DNA from: Hellea sp.
GTDB taxonomy: Bacteria; Pseudomonadota; Alphaproteobacteria; Caulobacterales; Maricaulaceae
DNA length: 54,025 bases
Direction: 5' to 3'
Assembly: GCA_020629875.1 (NCBI GenBank)
Contig: JAHDCL010000007.1
Span: forward strand, 1-54,025
Position 1 is the first letter of the stretch. Every line of letters starts with the position of its first letter. Under the pieces are notes generated by a model that saw nothing but the letters and a program-made list of their open reading frames with translations, was not told where the DNA came from and searched no databases. Shown piece by piece: positions 27,397 through 37,122 of this stretch. The position numbers were made by a program, and so were the translations under genes.

Positions 27397-29880
27397 ATGT
27401 CCCAAAATAATAAAACTGTACGCAATACGGCCCTTTCCGTCCTTCTTTTAGGAGCGATGACGGCCCCTGTCACGGCAAATGCTGCGGTTGCGACGCCTGA
27501 AGGCCGTTCTGTTGTCTACAAAACGAGCCTAAGCGCTATTGAGGGACTGGACGCACGCATTCTGGATTGGCGGAACCCTAGCTTGGAATTCACTTTTGAT
27601 GCCAGCGACACGGATTGGACAGATGGCGTGGAACTTTTACTCTCCGCCGACCCGCTGGGTAAAGTTAATCGCCGCACGCCGTTAATGGTCCAGTTTAACA
27701 ACGGAAAACCGACACCCGTCATTACGCGCGGCCAAGGCTTTGACGCGCGGATACAGCTAGATGCGGCGCGTATTCGTCCGCGTAACAATAGAATTCGGTT
27801 TACCTATAACACACCAGCCGGTGCAGAGTGCCTATCGCCTGAACATGGTGGCTGGCGACTGGACTTTAAGAATAGCCTCGTCATCGTTAAAGCGCGCGCT
27901 AAAGCACGCAATCTCGACATTCGCGAGATTGAGGCCAAGCTGTCAAATCCAGCAACCGCCCCGAAGTCTGTTCGCCTATTAGCTCGCGGTTCGAACACAG
28001 CGAAACTACAAGCCTTAGCGGCACAAGGCGTGGGTCTTCGTATGGACACACTACCCGAATTTAAAACACGCTCAGGAGGAAGTGAGTTCGAAGTTATATT
28101 GGGCCGCCGCGATCAACTCCATGGGTGGGTCTCGGATGAGAAGATTTTAAATAGCTCTGGCCCGCGCCTCATGGTCCATAGAGGCCGCCCCATGCGCCTT
28201 ATCATTACGGGCGATACCGATGCGGAAGTCATGTCCGGTGCTAAGGCCTTTGCTACATACCGGCTCCCAAATGCACATCGTCCAACGACAAGCCCTGGCG
28301 AATTAGATATGCAAATGCCCCTGGGCGCAGATATTGCGCGAGTCGAAGGCACAGAAAATCTTTCCGAGTTGAGCGGAAGCCATTTCGAAAATAGCTGGGG
28401 CCCGAGACCTCAGAAAATTACGTTTAACGTAAATGACCCCATGGTCAGCTCAGGGGAATTACTTCTTCGGCTAGCAAGTGATAACTCTGTCGCCGCCAGC
28501 TCTCGTGTCTCCGTGGATCTGAACGGCAAATCATTGGGTTTCACTTCACTGGACAAATCGCGCAAATCTGTCGCGTTCAAAATTCCCGAGGGCACATTGC
28601 AGGGTACGCATAATATACTCGCTATTACCCCTGAGCTTGAAATCGGAAAAATATCCGGATGTAATTTCGTAGAGCACGGCCCTGGGTTTTACCTTGGCAA
28701 TGGCTCAAAATTAAAAATCCAAACTGCGGAGCCCTCACCCATTGCTGAACTGAGTAAGCTCACCGCGAATGGCGGGGCCTTTTCTATTGCAAAAGCCGGG
28801 AATACGGCGGTCATGCTACCGGCCTCTTCATCCCGTGATTATAATGCCTCGCTCAAGATCATGGCCAAGCTTGCAAAATCCTCTGGTCACGGTTGGACCG
28901 AGGCAAACTATCTGCGCTCAGCTAATTTGACGGCGGTGGGCCCTGATAAAAATGTTCTAATTATTGGGCCTAGCTCATCTCTGAATAGAACCATTCGCGA
29001 TGCCGCGCCGAAGGCTCTCAAATCTGCTCTTAAGGGTCAGAGTTTGGACGGCATGCGCGTCGCCTCAATAGACCGGATTGCTGCCAGTGATGAAGACACA
29101 GCTTTGCGCCTATACGCAGAGCGCCAGGCCAGTGCCGGCCGTATTCGAAATGGCGGGGTGGCCGCGATGTTTCCCTCTCCGAATGGCGAAGGTAAAGTCA
29201 TGGGCGTTATCACAAATACGCCAGGCCAATCATTCTCCAGCGCCGCTGGGCAGCTGCTCAAGCCCCAAGCCTGGCACAATATGGAAGGCAGTGTGGCGCG
29301 TTGGGATAAGTCAAAAGTTCTTATGGCTCAAACCGCTATGGCGGTACCGGGTTTTGTTGGCGCAGAACCGAAAGAGTCTGTGATTGACGGCTTTAAATGG
29401 TCAGGCATTAATTGGCCAACATTCGACCTACCTAAATTTGATAAGGAGGCTGTCGAATTCGGAGAAATTAATACCTCCACACTCCGAGCTAAGTTTAATA
29501 ACTTAAAGACAAGCGGAAAATCTATTTTCTCACGCTCGAAAAAAGAACAGGTTGTCACACCTCGTCTTAAGCCAGAGCATGCAAAAGTTCCTGAGCTTCG
29601 CGGCTTCTCCAAAATTTCTGCCGCACCGACTGGGACTAAGCTAAAAACATGGGCAGCTGACGCGCTGACAAACCTAAGAACGTCTTGGAATAAACTTGAA
29701 GCCGGAAAATCGGTCAAAGCGCTTCAGAGTAAAGTCACACCCATTGGTGATGTGATGAAAGACAAGCTAGGCCTTGACCCATCGGTCAACTCAAACGCGC
29801 TGGCGACAATGATTATCGCAATTCTGGCGGCGCTGTTCTTACTTTTGGGGCTTATGCGTCCTTCGAGGGGCCGCCGTTAA
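27397..29880 (+). CDS. BcsB-like cellulose synthase regulatory subunit (orphan)
   Basis: An 827-aa secreted protein anchored by one C-terminal membrane helix (~801-822, MIIAILAALFLLLGLM). A signal peptide (ALSVLLLGAMTAPVTANA) precedes repeated beta-sandwich domains. The order resembles BcsB, the periplasmic carbohydrate-binding partner of cellulose synthase BcsA, with features such as RIRPRNNRIRFTYNTPA, a cysteine pair region around AECLSPEHGGW, and SGCNFVEHGPGFYLGNGS. The ATG at 27397 is chosen because AAGG is nine bases upstream; an ATG eight codons earlier is possible. No bcsA, bcsC or bcsZ is adjacent. A Lys/Ser-rich region (~670-790) before the anchor is unusual. The BcsB assignment is by overall pattern, not by a catalytic motif. 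Confidence 0.72.
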   Translation: MSQNNKTVRNTALSVLLLGAMTAPVTANAAVATPEGRSVVYKTSLSAIEGLDARILDWRNPSLEFTFDASDTDWTDGVELLLSADPLGKVNRRTPLMVQFNNGKPTPVITRGQGFDARIQLDAARIRPRNNRIRFTYNTPAGAECLSPEHGGWRLDFKNSLVIVKARAKARNLDIREIEAKLSNPATAPKSVRLLARGSNTAKLQALAAQGVGLRMDTLPEFKTRSGGSEFEVILGRRDQLHGWVSDEKILNSSGPRLMVHRGRPMRLIITGDTDAEVMSGAKAFATYRLPNAHRPTTSPGELDMQMPLGADIARVEGTENLSELSGSHFENSWGPRPQKITFNVNDPMVSSGELLLRLASDNSVAASSRVSVDLNGKSLGFTSLDKSRKSVAFKIPEGTLQGTHNILAITPELEIGKISGCNFVEHGPGFYLGNGSKLKIQTAEPSPIAELSKLTANGGAFSIAKAGNTAVMLPASSSRDYNASLKIMAKLAKSSGHGWTEANYLRSANLTAVGPDKNVLIIGPSSSLNRTIRDAAPKALKSALKGQSLDGMRVASIDRIAASDEDTALRLYAERQASAGRIRNGGVAAMFPSPNGEGKVMGVITNTPGQSFSSAAGQLLKPQAWHNMEGSVARWDKSKVLMAQTAMAVPGFVGAEPKESVIDGFKWSGINWPTFDLPKFDKEAVEFGEINTSTLRAKFNNLKTSGKSIFSRSKKEQVVTPRLKPEHAKVPELRGFSKISAAPTGTKLKTWAADALTNLRTSWNKLEAGKSVKALQSKVTPIGDVMKDKLGLDPSVNSNALATMIIAILAALFLLLGLMRPSRGRR

Positions 29881-29902
29881 AAAACGTGAAAAGCATGCCC
29901 GT

Positions 29903-29928
29903 CCCCCCACATTGGTGGTGATGGGGGG
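29903..29928 (+). terminator. Terminator after the bcsB-like gene
   Basis: Perfect arms CCCCCCA (29903-29909) and TGGGGGG (29922-29928), followed by a T-rich stretch (TTTCTTCT), 22 bases after the stop codon. Confidence 0.75.
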
Positions 29929-30017
29929 GAGGTTTCTTCTCGAGATCATTGAACTCAAGCACAGCAACGCGCGCTGAGCCCGCCTCATAAAATTTATTTT
30001 TAATTATTATTATTGGA

Positions 30018-30035
30018 AGGCGCTAAGAGGCGCCT
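30018..30035 (-). terminator. Hairpin after the histidine kinase gene
   Basis: Arms AGGCGC and GCGCCT around a six-base loop, three bases beyond the kinase stop codon. Downstream on the minus strand is an A/T-rich run rather than pure T, so it is a weak intrinsic terminator. Confidence 0.45.
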
Positions 30036-30038
30036 AAG

Positions 30039-31661
30039 CTAAGCCCGCTCCAGCGGCAAGAAAACGTCTACCGTAGTCCCCTCGCCTTCTTGGCTGGCAA
30101 AGGCAACTCTTCCGCCATGAAGTTCTGAGAGAGATTTCACAAGAGAAAGGCCCAGGCCAGTACCGCGTTCTTCAATCATATTCGCACTAGAAGCTTGCTG
30201 ATAGGGTTGACCAATATTAGCGACATCTTCTGCGCTCATGCCTATACCGTGGTCTTGAACCGATACGTTTAGCGTGTCGCCCACAGATTTAGCCGCGATG
30301 ATAACCCGTCCGCCTTTATGTGAGAATTTAATCGCATTTGAGAGCAAGTTTAGCAAAATTTGGCGCAGAGCCTTTCGGTCCGCTTCAATCAATAAAGGTT
30401 CGTTCTCATCTACATCTATAGCCAATACGACTTCTGCTTGATCCGCTGCTGGGCGTATCATTTTGACCGTACTGCGAATAACATCTGCGGCGTCGAAATT
30501 ATCATAATGCAGTTCATATTTACCCGCTTCAACTTTGGACATATCCAGCACATCTCCAATGAGATCGAGCATATGTTGACCACTATCATGAATCAGATCT
30601 GCATATTCCGCATATTTCCCGGGTAGAGGCCCAAAGAGACGCGAGCGCATCATATCGGAAAATCCGATAATCGCATTTAGAGGCGTACGAAGTTCGTGAC
30701 TCACGCCGGCAAAAAATAGTGTTTTGTCATCCGAAGCCTGTTGCGCAACCGCATTAGACCGTAGCATCGTTTCTACGCGTTCCTCTTCTTCGGTGACATC
30801 GCGTAGATGCAAAAGAATTTCTTGTTTATTTATGGGCGTGGCCACGGCCTCAAAATACCCAAGCTCATGAGCTGCAAATTGTGTTTCAAGGCGAGTTGCT
30901 TGGGCCTGTTGACTAGCGCGCGCTTCACTTATGATGGTCTCGATATCTTGTTGTGTGTCCACATCATTAGGCATCAAGGCCCCCAATGGCATTTGCGAAA
31001 GGCCCTCGGCGAAACCAAAGAGTTCACTTGCCTGAGAATTCGAAGACATTAAACGGTCATGACCATCAAAGCGGAGTATCGCGCCGTCAATGGCATTTAG
31101 GAGCGCCTCAGATTCGACCGAGAGGTGCGCGGGAATCTGTGCGTTGGTGGGGACTTGACTAACCTTACCCCGCGCGGCCCCAAACATAGTGGTAATCATC
31201 AGCCCGATAGTCGCGATCAAGCCCGCTTGTTTACCCCATAGACTTTGGGAGTCCGTCGTTTGGTTTTCAGGAATATAACCTTGCTGACCTGCATACCACA
31301 GCAGTGCAGCAAAGATTGCTGCCATAACCATTGCCTCCACGACTTTCTCTTTTTCGAAAAGAGCGGCGGCAGCGGGCGCGCAGAGAAAAAGAACAGCCAT
31401 CGGAACAAAAGCAATCGAAATACAGGCGACTATCGCCAGAGCTAGCCATGCAAAAATCACAAGTAGCTGCGCCCATTCACGGCGCAAAACGGGGGACAAG
31501 AGAAGACTGATAATGGCGGGGGCCGTCGCAATGGCCGCCATAGGCCAAATTGACATGACATCTACACCTTTAACATATGCCCCCAAAAGGGCAGCGGCGA
31601 TTGCCGCGAGCCATATAAGGCTCGGCATTATCAGACCATTATGGCGCGCCGATATAGTCAT
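30039..31661 (-). CDS. Membrane PAS sensor histidine kinase, DivJ/PleC-like
   Basis: A 540-aa hybrid-free histidine kinase. The N-terminal ~165 residues hold about six membrane segments with short loops. A PAS-like domain spans ~190-290 (LLNAIDGAILRFDGHDRLMSSN). The dimerisation and phosphoacceptor domain has His near residue 321 in FFAGVSHELRTPLNAIIGFSDMM. The HATPase domain shows LLNLLSNAIKFSHKGG (N box), DHGIGM (G1) and GTGLGLSLVKSL (G2). The HisKA sequence and multi-pass N-terminus recall DivJ of Caulobacter, which phosphorylates DivK and PleD in cell-cycle control. No cognate regulator gene is adjacent, and another PAS kinase is possible. Confidence 0.9.
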   Translation of the reverse strand: MTISARHNGLIMPSLIWLAAIAAALLGAYVKGVDVMSIWPMAAIATAPAIISLLLSPVLRREWAQLLVIFAWLALAIVACISIAFVPMAVLFLCAPAAAALFEKEKVVEAMVMAAIFAALLWYAGQQGYIPENQTTDSQSLWGKQAGLIATIGLMITTMFGAARGKVSQVPTNAQIPAHLSVESEALLNAIDGAILRFDGHDRLMSSNSQASELFGFAEGLSQMPLGALMPNDVDTQQDIETIISEARASQQAQATRLETQFAAHELGYFEAVATPINKQEILLHLRDVTEEEERVETMLRSNAVAQQASDDKTLFFAGVSHELRTPLNAIIGFSDMMRSRLFGPLPGKYAEYADLIHDSGQHMLDLIGDVLDMSKVEAGKYELHYDNFDAADVIRSTVKMIRPAADQAEVVLAIDVDENEPLLIEADRKALRQILLNLLSNAIKFSHKGGRVIIAAKSVGDTLNVSVQDHGIGMSAEDVANIGQPYQQASSANMIEERGTGLGLSLVKSLSELHGGRVAFASQEGEGTTVDVFLPLERA

Positions 31662-31763
31662 CCCGACTCCAAAAGTTACACGTAGCGCCTAGTAGACTGA
31701 TTCTTGGACCACAAAGCGAGCTTTTTCCCCTCAGAAACACCCCTTCCCACCAAAATACACCCA

Positions 31764-31791
31764 ATAAAAAACCCCGCTAAAAAGCGAGGTT
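31764..31791 (-). terminator. Strong terminator of the M13 peptidase gene
   Basis: On the minus strand, AACCTCGCT and AGCGGGGTT (one mismatch) enclose a short T-rich loop and are followed by a run of T (31764-31769). It begins 9 bases past the peptidase stop codon. The stem is at 31770-31791. Confidence 0.85.
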
Positions 31792-31799
31792 CAGGAGTT

Positions 31800-33863
31800 T
31801 TACCAGATTTTGACACGTTTTTCAGGCGGCAAATACATGTCATCACCCGGCTGTACATCAAAGGCTTCATACCACGCATCGATATTGCGAACGATACCAT
31901 TAGCTCGGAATTCACCAGGGCTGTGCGGTCCATTTTTTATTTGTGCCCTTAACGCCTCTTCGCGCCACTTAATCGCCCAGACTTGCGCCCATGCCATAAA
32001 GAAGCGCTGATCACCTGTGATACCGTCAATCACCGGGGCAGGCTTTCCGCCCAGAGAGCGCTTATAAGCTTCATAGGCCATGGTCACGCCCGTCAAGTCA
32101 CCAATGTTTTCGCCAAGGCTAAGGCGTCCATTGATTGGCTCACCCGGAAGAGGTTCAAACGCGCTATATTGATCTGCCAGCAAGCCCGCACGTGCCTCAT
32201 AAGCTTCAGCGTCTTCTTCTGTCCACCAATCGCGCTGAACCCCATCTCCATCAGATTTGCGCCCCTGGTCATCAAAACCATGGCCCATCTCGTGACCAAT
32301 CACCGCGCCGATACCGCCATAATTCACCGCTGGGTCAGCGGCGGGGTCAAAGAATGGCGCCTGCAAGATAGCAGCTGGGAACACGATTTCATTCAATGTG
32401 GAACTATAATAAGCGTTGACGGTTTGGGGCGTCATTCCCCATTCCTCACGATCAATTGGAGCACCGAGCTTTGATAGCTCGTCCTTGAGGCTCCACTTTC
32501 GCGCGCTTTTAATCGTTCCCATAATGTCATCGCGATTTACGCTCAGACCGTCATAGCTTTCCCATTTATCCGGATAGCCAATTTTTGGACGGAATTTAGC
32601 AAGTTTATACTGAGCTTGCTTCTTCGTATCTTCACCCATCCACTCTAGGCCATCAATGCCGTCTTTAAATGCGGCGCGCAGATTTTCGACGAGGTCCTGC
32701 ATTTGACGTTTGCTATCCGGCGGGAAATGCTGATCAACGTAAACTTTACCGACTAACTCGCCCATAGTTCCGTTAACTTGTTGCACGCCGCGCTTCCAGC
32801 GCTCACGCTGTTGCTCCTGACCGCGTAACGCTGTGCCGTAGAATGCAAACTGCGCTTTATCAATCCGCTTAGGAAGCAGGCCCGCATTGTTCGAAAGTAA
32901 ACCGACGGTCAGATAATCGCGCAACACACCCATATCGGTCTTGGCAAATATTTCAGCAGCGGCTTTCAGCGGCTCTGGCGTTCTAACAACAAAACTTTCC
33001 TGCTGCCCCAAACCTAATTCATCCAACATAATCTGCGTCGGCAGGCCTTTTGTCAGCTCTATTAATTCGGCGCGGCTCATCTTGTTATAGGTTCTGTCCC
33101 GATCACGGAGCTCTACCCGCGTCCAGTAATTTTCTGCCATCGCTGTTTCAAACGCAATAATAGATTCAGCGCGCGCTTTGGCATTATCCTGACCTGCTTC
33201 GCTCAACAGTGTGGTAAGATACTCACTGTAAGCTGTGAGAATATTCTGACCTTTCTCGCTTTCATCAAAATAATAATCTCGGTTTGGCAGTCCAAGGCCA
33301 GACTGCCCAACATAAACCGTGTAATTGTCGTTATCCTTCGCATCGATCCAGACATATTGAGAAAGCGGGGCATCCAAGCTGAGGCTCACATCAGCCATAA
33401 GGCGGGCAACATCCTCATGCGATTCTGCGGAGCGTATTCTGCGCAGGTCTTCAGCGATAGGCGCTAAGCCAGCTGCCTCAATCGCATCCGTATTGGTATA
33501 AGCCGCGAAGAGATCACCAATCCGTTTTTCGTCAGCACTTGGATCAGCTTTGGACGCGGCCGTTTCAATTATCGCCTTTACCCGCTCTTCGGCTTCATCC
33601 GCCAAGACATTGAAACTGCCATAACGGGATTTATCCGCTGGTATTTCAGTGTTGGCGAGCCATGTCCCGTTTACATATTCAAAGAAATTGTCCCCAGGTT
33701 TGACGGAGCTATCCATATTCTCTGTCGCTATACCAAAGCTGCCTAAAACAGCTTGAGCGGCTGGGGTGGTCTCAGGCGCCGTCTTCGTTCCAGCATTGTT
33801 ACAAGCAGCCAAGCTTAGGGTCAGAGCCAAGAGGCTCGGAACCAGTAATTTATTTATAGTCAT
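31800..33863 (-). CDS. M13 family zinc metallopeptidase (lipoprotein)
   Basis: A 687-aa neprilysin-like oligopeptidase. The signal peptide ends in a lipobox (LSLAAC), so it is anchored to a membrane facing the periplasm. The zinc site HEMGH is near residue 522 in GAVIGHEMGHGFDDQG, and the third ligand lies in ENIGDLTG (~580). The substrate-binding NAYYSS segment precedes these. The conserved C-terminal end is DAFDVQPGDDMYLPPEKRVKIW (shortened: the EKRVKIW terminus carries the usual Trp). AAGGGAA lies upstream of the ATG. It degrades short peptides. It lies 31 bases beyond the RND permease gene on the same strand and may be read through from that operon. Confidence 0.94.
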   Translation of the reverse strand: MTINKLLVPSLLALTLSLAACNNAGTKTAPETTPAAQAVLGSFGIATENMDSSVKPGDNFFEYVNGTWLANTEIPADKSRYGSFNVLADEAEERVKAIIETAASKADPSADEKRIGDLFAAYTNTDAIEAAGLAPIAEDLRRIRSAESHEDVARLMADVSLSLDAPLSQYVWIDAKDNDNYTVYVGQSGLGLPNRDYYFDESEKGQNILTAYSEYLTTLLSEAGQDNAKARAESIIAFETAMAENYWTRVELRDRDRTYNKMSRAELIELTKGLPTQIMLDELGLGQQESFVVRTPEPLKAAAEIFAKTDMGVLRDYLTVGLLSNNAGLLPKRIDKAQFAFYGTALRGQEQQRERWKRGVQQVNGTMGELVGKVYVDQHFPPDSKRQMQDLVENLRAAFKDGIDGLEWMGEDTKKQAQYKLAKFRPKIGYPDKWESYDGLSVNRDDIMGTIKSARKWSLKDELSKLGAPIDREEWGMTPQTVNAYYSSTLNEIVFPAAILQAPFFDPAADPAVNYGGIGAVIGHEMGHGFDDQGRKSDGDGVQRDWWTEEDAEAYEARAGLLADQYSAFEPLPGEPINGRLSLGENIGDLTGVTMAYEAYKRSLGGKPAPVIDGITGDQRFFMAWAQVWAIKWREEALRAQIKNGPHSPGEFRANGIVRNIDAWYEAFDVQPGDDMYLPPEKRVKIW

Positions 33864-33894
33864 GCGTGAGTTCCCTTAGTTTATAGACTTTAAT

Positions 33895-36800
33895 TTACTC
33901 TGCCGGTGCCGGCGTGGCCACCGACGTGGGTACATCTTTGATGATGTCTTCATCCAGCTCCATATCATCCAGAGCCAGAGCCATCTCAGGATCATAATTG
34001 GATCCCAGCCCCGGCTGCTTTTCCCCGCGCCATAGGCCGCGGAAGAAACGCGTGATGTCAACCCCAATGCCATACATGGCGGGTACCAACATCAAGGTCA
34101 GGAAGAAGTCAAACAAAACACCAAAAGCCAATGCCACAACCATGGGCTTAAGAAACTCCGCCTGAGTAGATGTTTCAAAAAGAATGGGCGTTATCCCGAT
34201 AAATGTTGTTACCGAAGTCAATAAAATTGGACGGAAACGGGCCACACAACTATCAAGCATCGCCTGATAAGCGCCCACGCCTCTAGCTCTGAGCCGTTGA
34301 ACATAGTCGATGAGTACTAAGTTATCATTCACGGCCACGCCAGAGGCTGCAAAGAAGCCAAAGATACTAAAGATGCCAAACGGAACGCCGGTCACGATAT
34401 TGCCAAATATCATACCGATAAAGGCGAAAGGTATCGCTATCATAATCAAAAGCGGCAGAGCATAGGACCTGAAGGCAATAGCCAGCAAAATATACATCAT
34501 GAGCAAAATAGCGGCGCCGGATATCATAAGCTCTCGGTTAAAAGTATCGATGATTTCATCATCTCCAACCTGAATGCGTGATACCGCCGGATGTTTTAAT
34601 TCCCATTGAGGGAAGAAGTTTTCGTTCAAGTCTTTCTTAATCCGCGCCACTTCCTGCTGATCGCCGCGAACACGCGCGCCTGTGTAATCAACTTGCTTGC
34701 GATCCCGGCGGCGAATGCGCCCCACACCTTCCGCAAACTCAACATCTGCAACAGAGTACAGAGGCACCTCTACGCCGTTTGCGCTACGGATTCGAAGCTC
34801 ATTTAGGCTATCAATACTTTCTCTAGCCGCCTCAGGATAGCGCACCATGACCCGAACATCTTCACCATTTCTTGGAAGGCGCTGCACTTCTCTTCCGTAA
34901 AATGCTTCCCGTACTTGACGGGTAACATCAGCAAGCGTGATCCCAAGTGTCTCTGCGCCGGGTTTCATTAAAAACCGTATTTCGCTGGCAGAACTTTCGA
35001 GGCTGTCATAAGCCCGTACAACGGAACTGTAACTCTCCATCTCCTCTTTTAATTCCAGCAAAGCTACTTTTAGGGCTTCAGGATCGGAGGAGGCAACACC
35101 GTAACGTAACCCGCCACCATTTTCTCCGCCGCCTTCAGTAAAGCCGTAATTAACGCGATAAGCATCCGGAATTGGCCCGACATACTCTTCAAGTTTATCG
35201 GCGATTTCTTTCGTCGATGCATTATTACGCTTGTCCGTGGTCGTAAGACCTAGATACCCCTCAACTTGCCGGCTTTCCGTAATTGTTCCCGGATTGGCGA
35301 TCATCGGGACGCCAGAGGCTAAACCGAAATCCTCTTGCGCATTCTCGTTAAGTTTCGCAATACCGGCATCCACCTGCTGGCGGACCTGTTCGCGTCGCTC
35401 GAAGGTCGTACCTTCTGGGAAGCGTGCGGAAAACTGAATCATGTCAGCTTCGACTTCCGGCAACATAGCTCTCGGCGCGATACCCACGACAAGGAGCGTG
35501 ACAGCCATAAACATCAAACCTACGAACGTCGCCAAGGTAATGTACCGAAACCGAATAATCGCTGCGGCAAACGGACGGAACACATTTTGCGCAAAGCTAA
35601 CGAGGCTATGGGCAATCTTATTTTGCAACCGCATTAAGCGGCCCATATTATCATGATCCAAAGGCCCGAGATGGCGCAAATGAGCCGGTAGAACAAAAAA
35701 TGCTTCTAGGAGCGAGAAAGATAGAACTGCAATCACGACCAGACTAATCTGTGCCAAAATAGCCGCAAACGGTCCCGTCATCAGCAAAAACGGAATGAAC
35801 ATAAGGATAGTCGTGACCACCGCGAAAAATACGGGCTTTGCGACCATATTTGCTCCAGCAATCGCCGCGCGCTCGCCGTGGACGCCATTCTCGACATGGA
35901 AATAGACACTTTCCCCCACAACAATCGCATCATCCACAACAATCCCGATAACAAGTAGGAAGGCAAAGAGTGACAGCATGTTCAGCGTAACCCCGATGGG
36001 GCCTGCAATCGCGAGAGATCCCGTAAATGCTGCTGCGATTCCGATAGTCACCCATACAGCCACAGCCGGGCGTAAAAATAGGAGCAACGTCACGAGGACT
36101 AAGATCATTCCGGAGATAGCGTTCGATCCGATGAGACTCATCCGGCTGTCGAACATCGTCGAGCCATCAAACCATATGCCAAATTCTAGACCAGGGGGAA
36201 GTGTTTCGTTGATGTCTTTCTCAAACTTACGAATAGCTTTACCAGCTTCGGTGATATCCATCTTGTCGGGACTTAGAACACGGAAAATAGCCGCTGGCTT
36301 ACCCCGGAAGGTGGCAGCAAATTTATTATCATCAAAGCCGTCAATAACCGTGGCAATATCACCTACGCGAACAACACCTCCTTCAGCGGTTTGCCGGATA
36401 ATAATTTTTTCGAAATCGGCTTTATTGTCGGCAAGATTTCTAGCTCTTAGCTGCAAATTTCCGCCAGTTGTTTCGACTGTACCCGCTGATTGATTGACCG
36501 AAGTTCCCGATATTGCCTGAGCCACTTGCGAAAATGTCAGGTTATAGCGTCGCAGGGCATCCTCTGAAATTTCAATTGTGACCTGCTCAGGAACCTTAGA
36601 AATTTGCTCCGTCAGCTGAAGTCCCGTCAACTTGGTTAGCTCCAGACGCATCTCATTGCCCGCACGTTGGAGCGTCAAACGATCAGCATCACCATAAAGG
36701 GCGAGATACATAATATCGGGGCGAGCATCCCAGCGATAAACTTGTGGGCGGAAACTATCCGTCGGGAGGTTACGAATACCGTCAACACGAGATTTAACCT

Positions 36801-37122
36801 CATCTAATAGCTTTTCGTAATCTACGCCCAACTTTGTACGGACATTTACCTGCCCGCCACCTTCATAAGCCGTCGATTCGATGTAATCTATGCCATCCAG
36901 ACCATCTACGGCTTCCTCCGCGCGCGTGACCAGCTGTTCGGCGGCATCGCGCGGGCTAGCGCCCGGCCAAGACATTGAGATGGTGATACCGTTAAATGTT
37001 GTTTGTGGAATGAATTCACGCTCGAGATTATTATAGCCGAAAATACCGACCATAAACATCACAAACATAAGTAAATTTGCAGCGACAGGGTTTTTAACAA
37101 ACCATGCAATCAAACCTCTCAT
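33895..37122 (-). CDS. RND multidrug efflux permease (AcrB-like)
   Basis: A 1075-aa inner-membrane proton-driven pump. It shows the typical start (LIAWFVKNPVAANLLMFVMF), two large periplasmic loops, a second membrane block and the TM4 motif GIVVDDAIVVGE with its proton-relay Asp pair (~392-393). It extrudes hydrophobic compounds together with the adaptor and outer-membrane factor genes that precede it. The start ATG shares one base with the adaptor stop codon (TAATG). The C-terminus carries an acidic tail of about 35 residues (ALALDDMELDEDIIKD) beyond the family's usual end. The substrate is unknown. Confidence 0.96.
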   Translation of the reverse strand: MRGLIAWFVKNPVAANLLMFVMFMVGIFGYNNLEREFIPQTTFNGITISMSWPGASPRDAAEQLVTRAEEAVDGLDGIDYIESTAYEGGGQVNVRTKLGVDYEKLLDEVKSRVDGIRNLPTDSFRPQVYRWDARPDIMYLALYGDADRLTLQRAGNEMRLELTKLTGLQLTEQISKVPEQVTIEISEDALRRYNLTFSQVAQAISGTSVNQSAGTVETTGGNLQLRARNLADNKADFEKIIIRQTAEGGVVRVGDIATVIDGFDDNKFAATFRGKPAAIFRVLSPDKMDITEAGKAIRKFEKDINETLPPGLEFGIWFDGSTMFDSRMSLIGSNAISGMILVLVTLLLFLRPAVAVWVTIGIAAAFTGSLAIAGPIGVTLNMLSLFAFLLVIGIVVDDAIVVGESVYFHVENGVHGERAAIAGANMVAKPVFFAVVTTILMFIPFLLMTGPFAAILAQISLVVIAVLSFSLLEAFFVLPAHLRHLGPLDHDNMGRLMRLQNKIAHSLVSFAQNVFRPFAAAIIRFRYITLATFVGLMFMAVTLLVVGIAPRAMLPEVEADMIQFSARFPEGTTFERREQVRQQVDAGIAKLNENAQEDFGLASGVPMIANPGTITESRQVEGYLGLTTTDKRNNASTKEIADKLEEYVGPIPDAYRVNYGFTEGGGENGGGLRYGVASSDPEALKVALLELKEEMESYSSVVRAYDSLESSASEIRFLMKPGAETLGITLADVTRQVREAFYGREVQRLPRNGEDVRVMVRYPEAARESIDSLNELRIRSANGVEVPLYSVADVEFAEGVGRIRRRDRKQVDYTGARVRGDQQEVARIKKDLNENFFPQWELKHPAVSRIQVGDDEIIDTFNRELMISGAAILLMMYILLAIAFRSYALPLLIMIAIPFAFIGMIFGNIVTGVPFGIFSIFGFFAASGVAVNDNLVLIDYVQRLRARGVGAYQAMLDSCVARFRPILLTSVTTFIGITPILFETSTQAEFLKPMVVALAFGVLFDFFLTLMLVPAMYGIGVDITRFFRGLWRGEKQPGLGSNYDPEMALALDDMELDEDIIKDVPTSVATPAPAE

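Noticed and set aside
29990-30017. TTATTATTATTG-like AT-rich run after the kinase gene
   Set aside because: It is a simple AT-rich spacer and lacks the A5 centre and second half-site of the shared palindrome.
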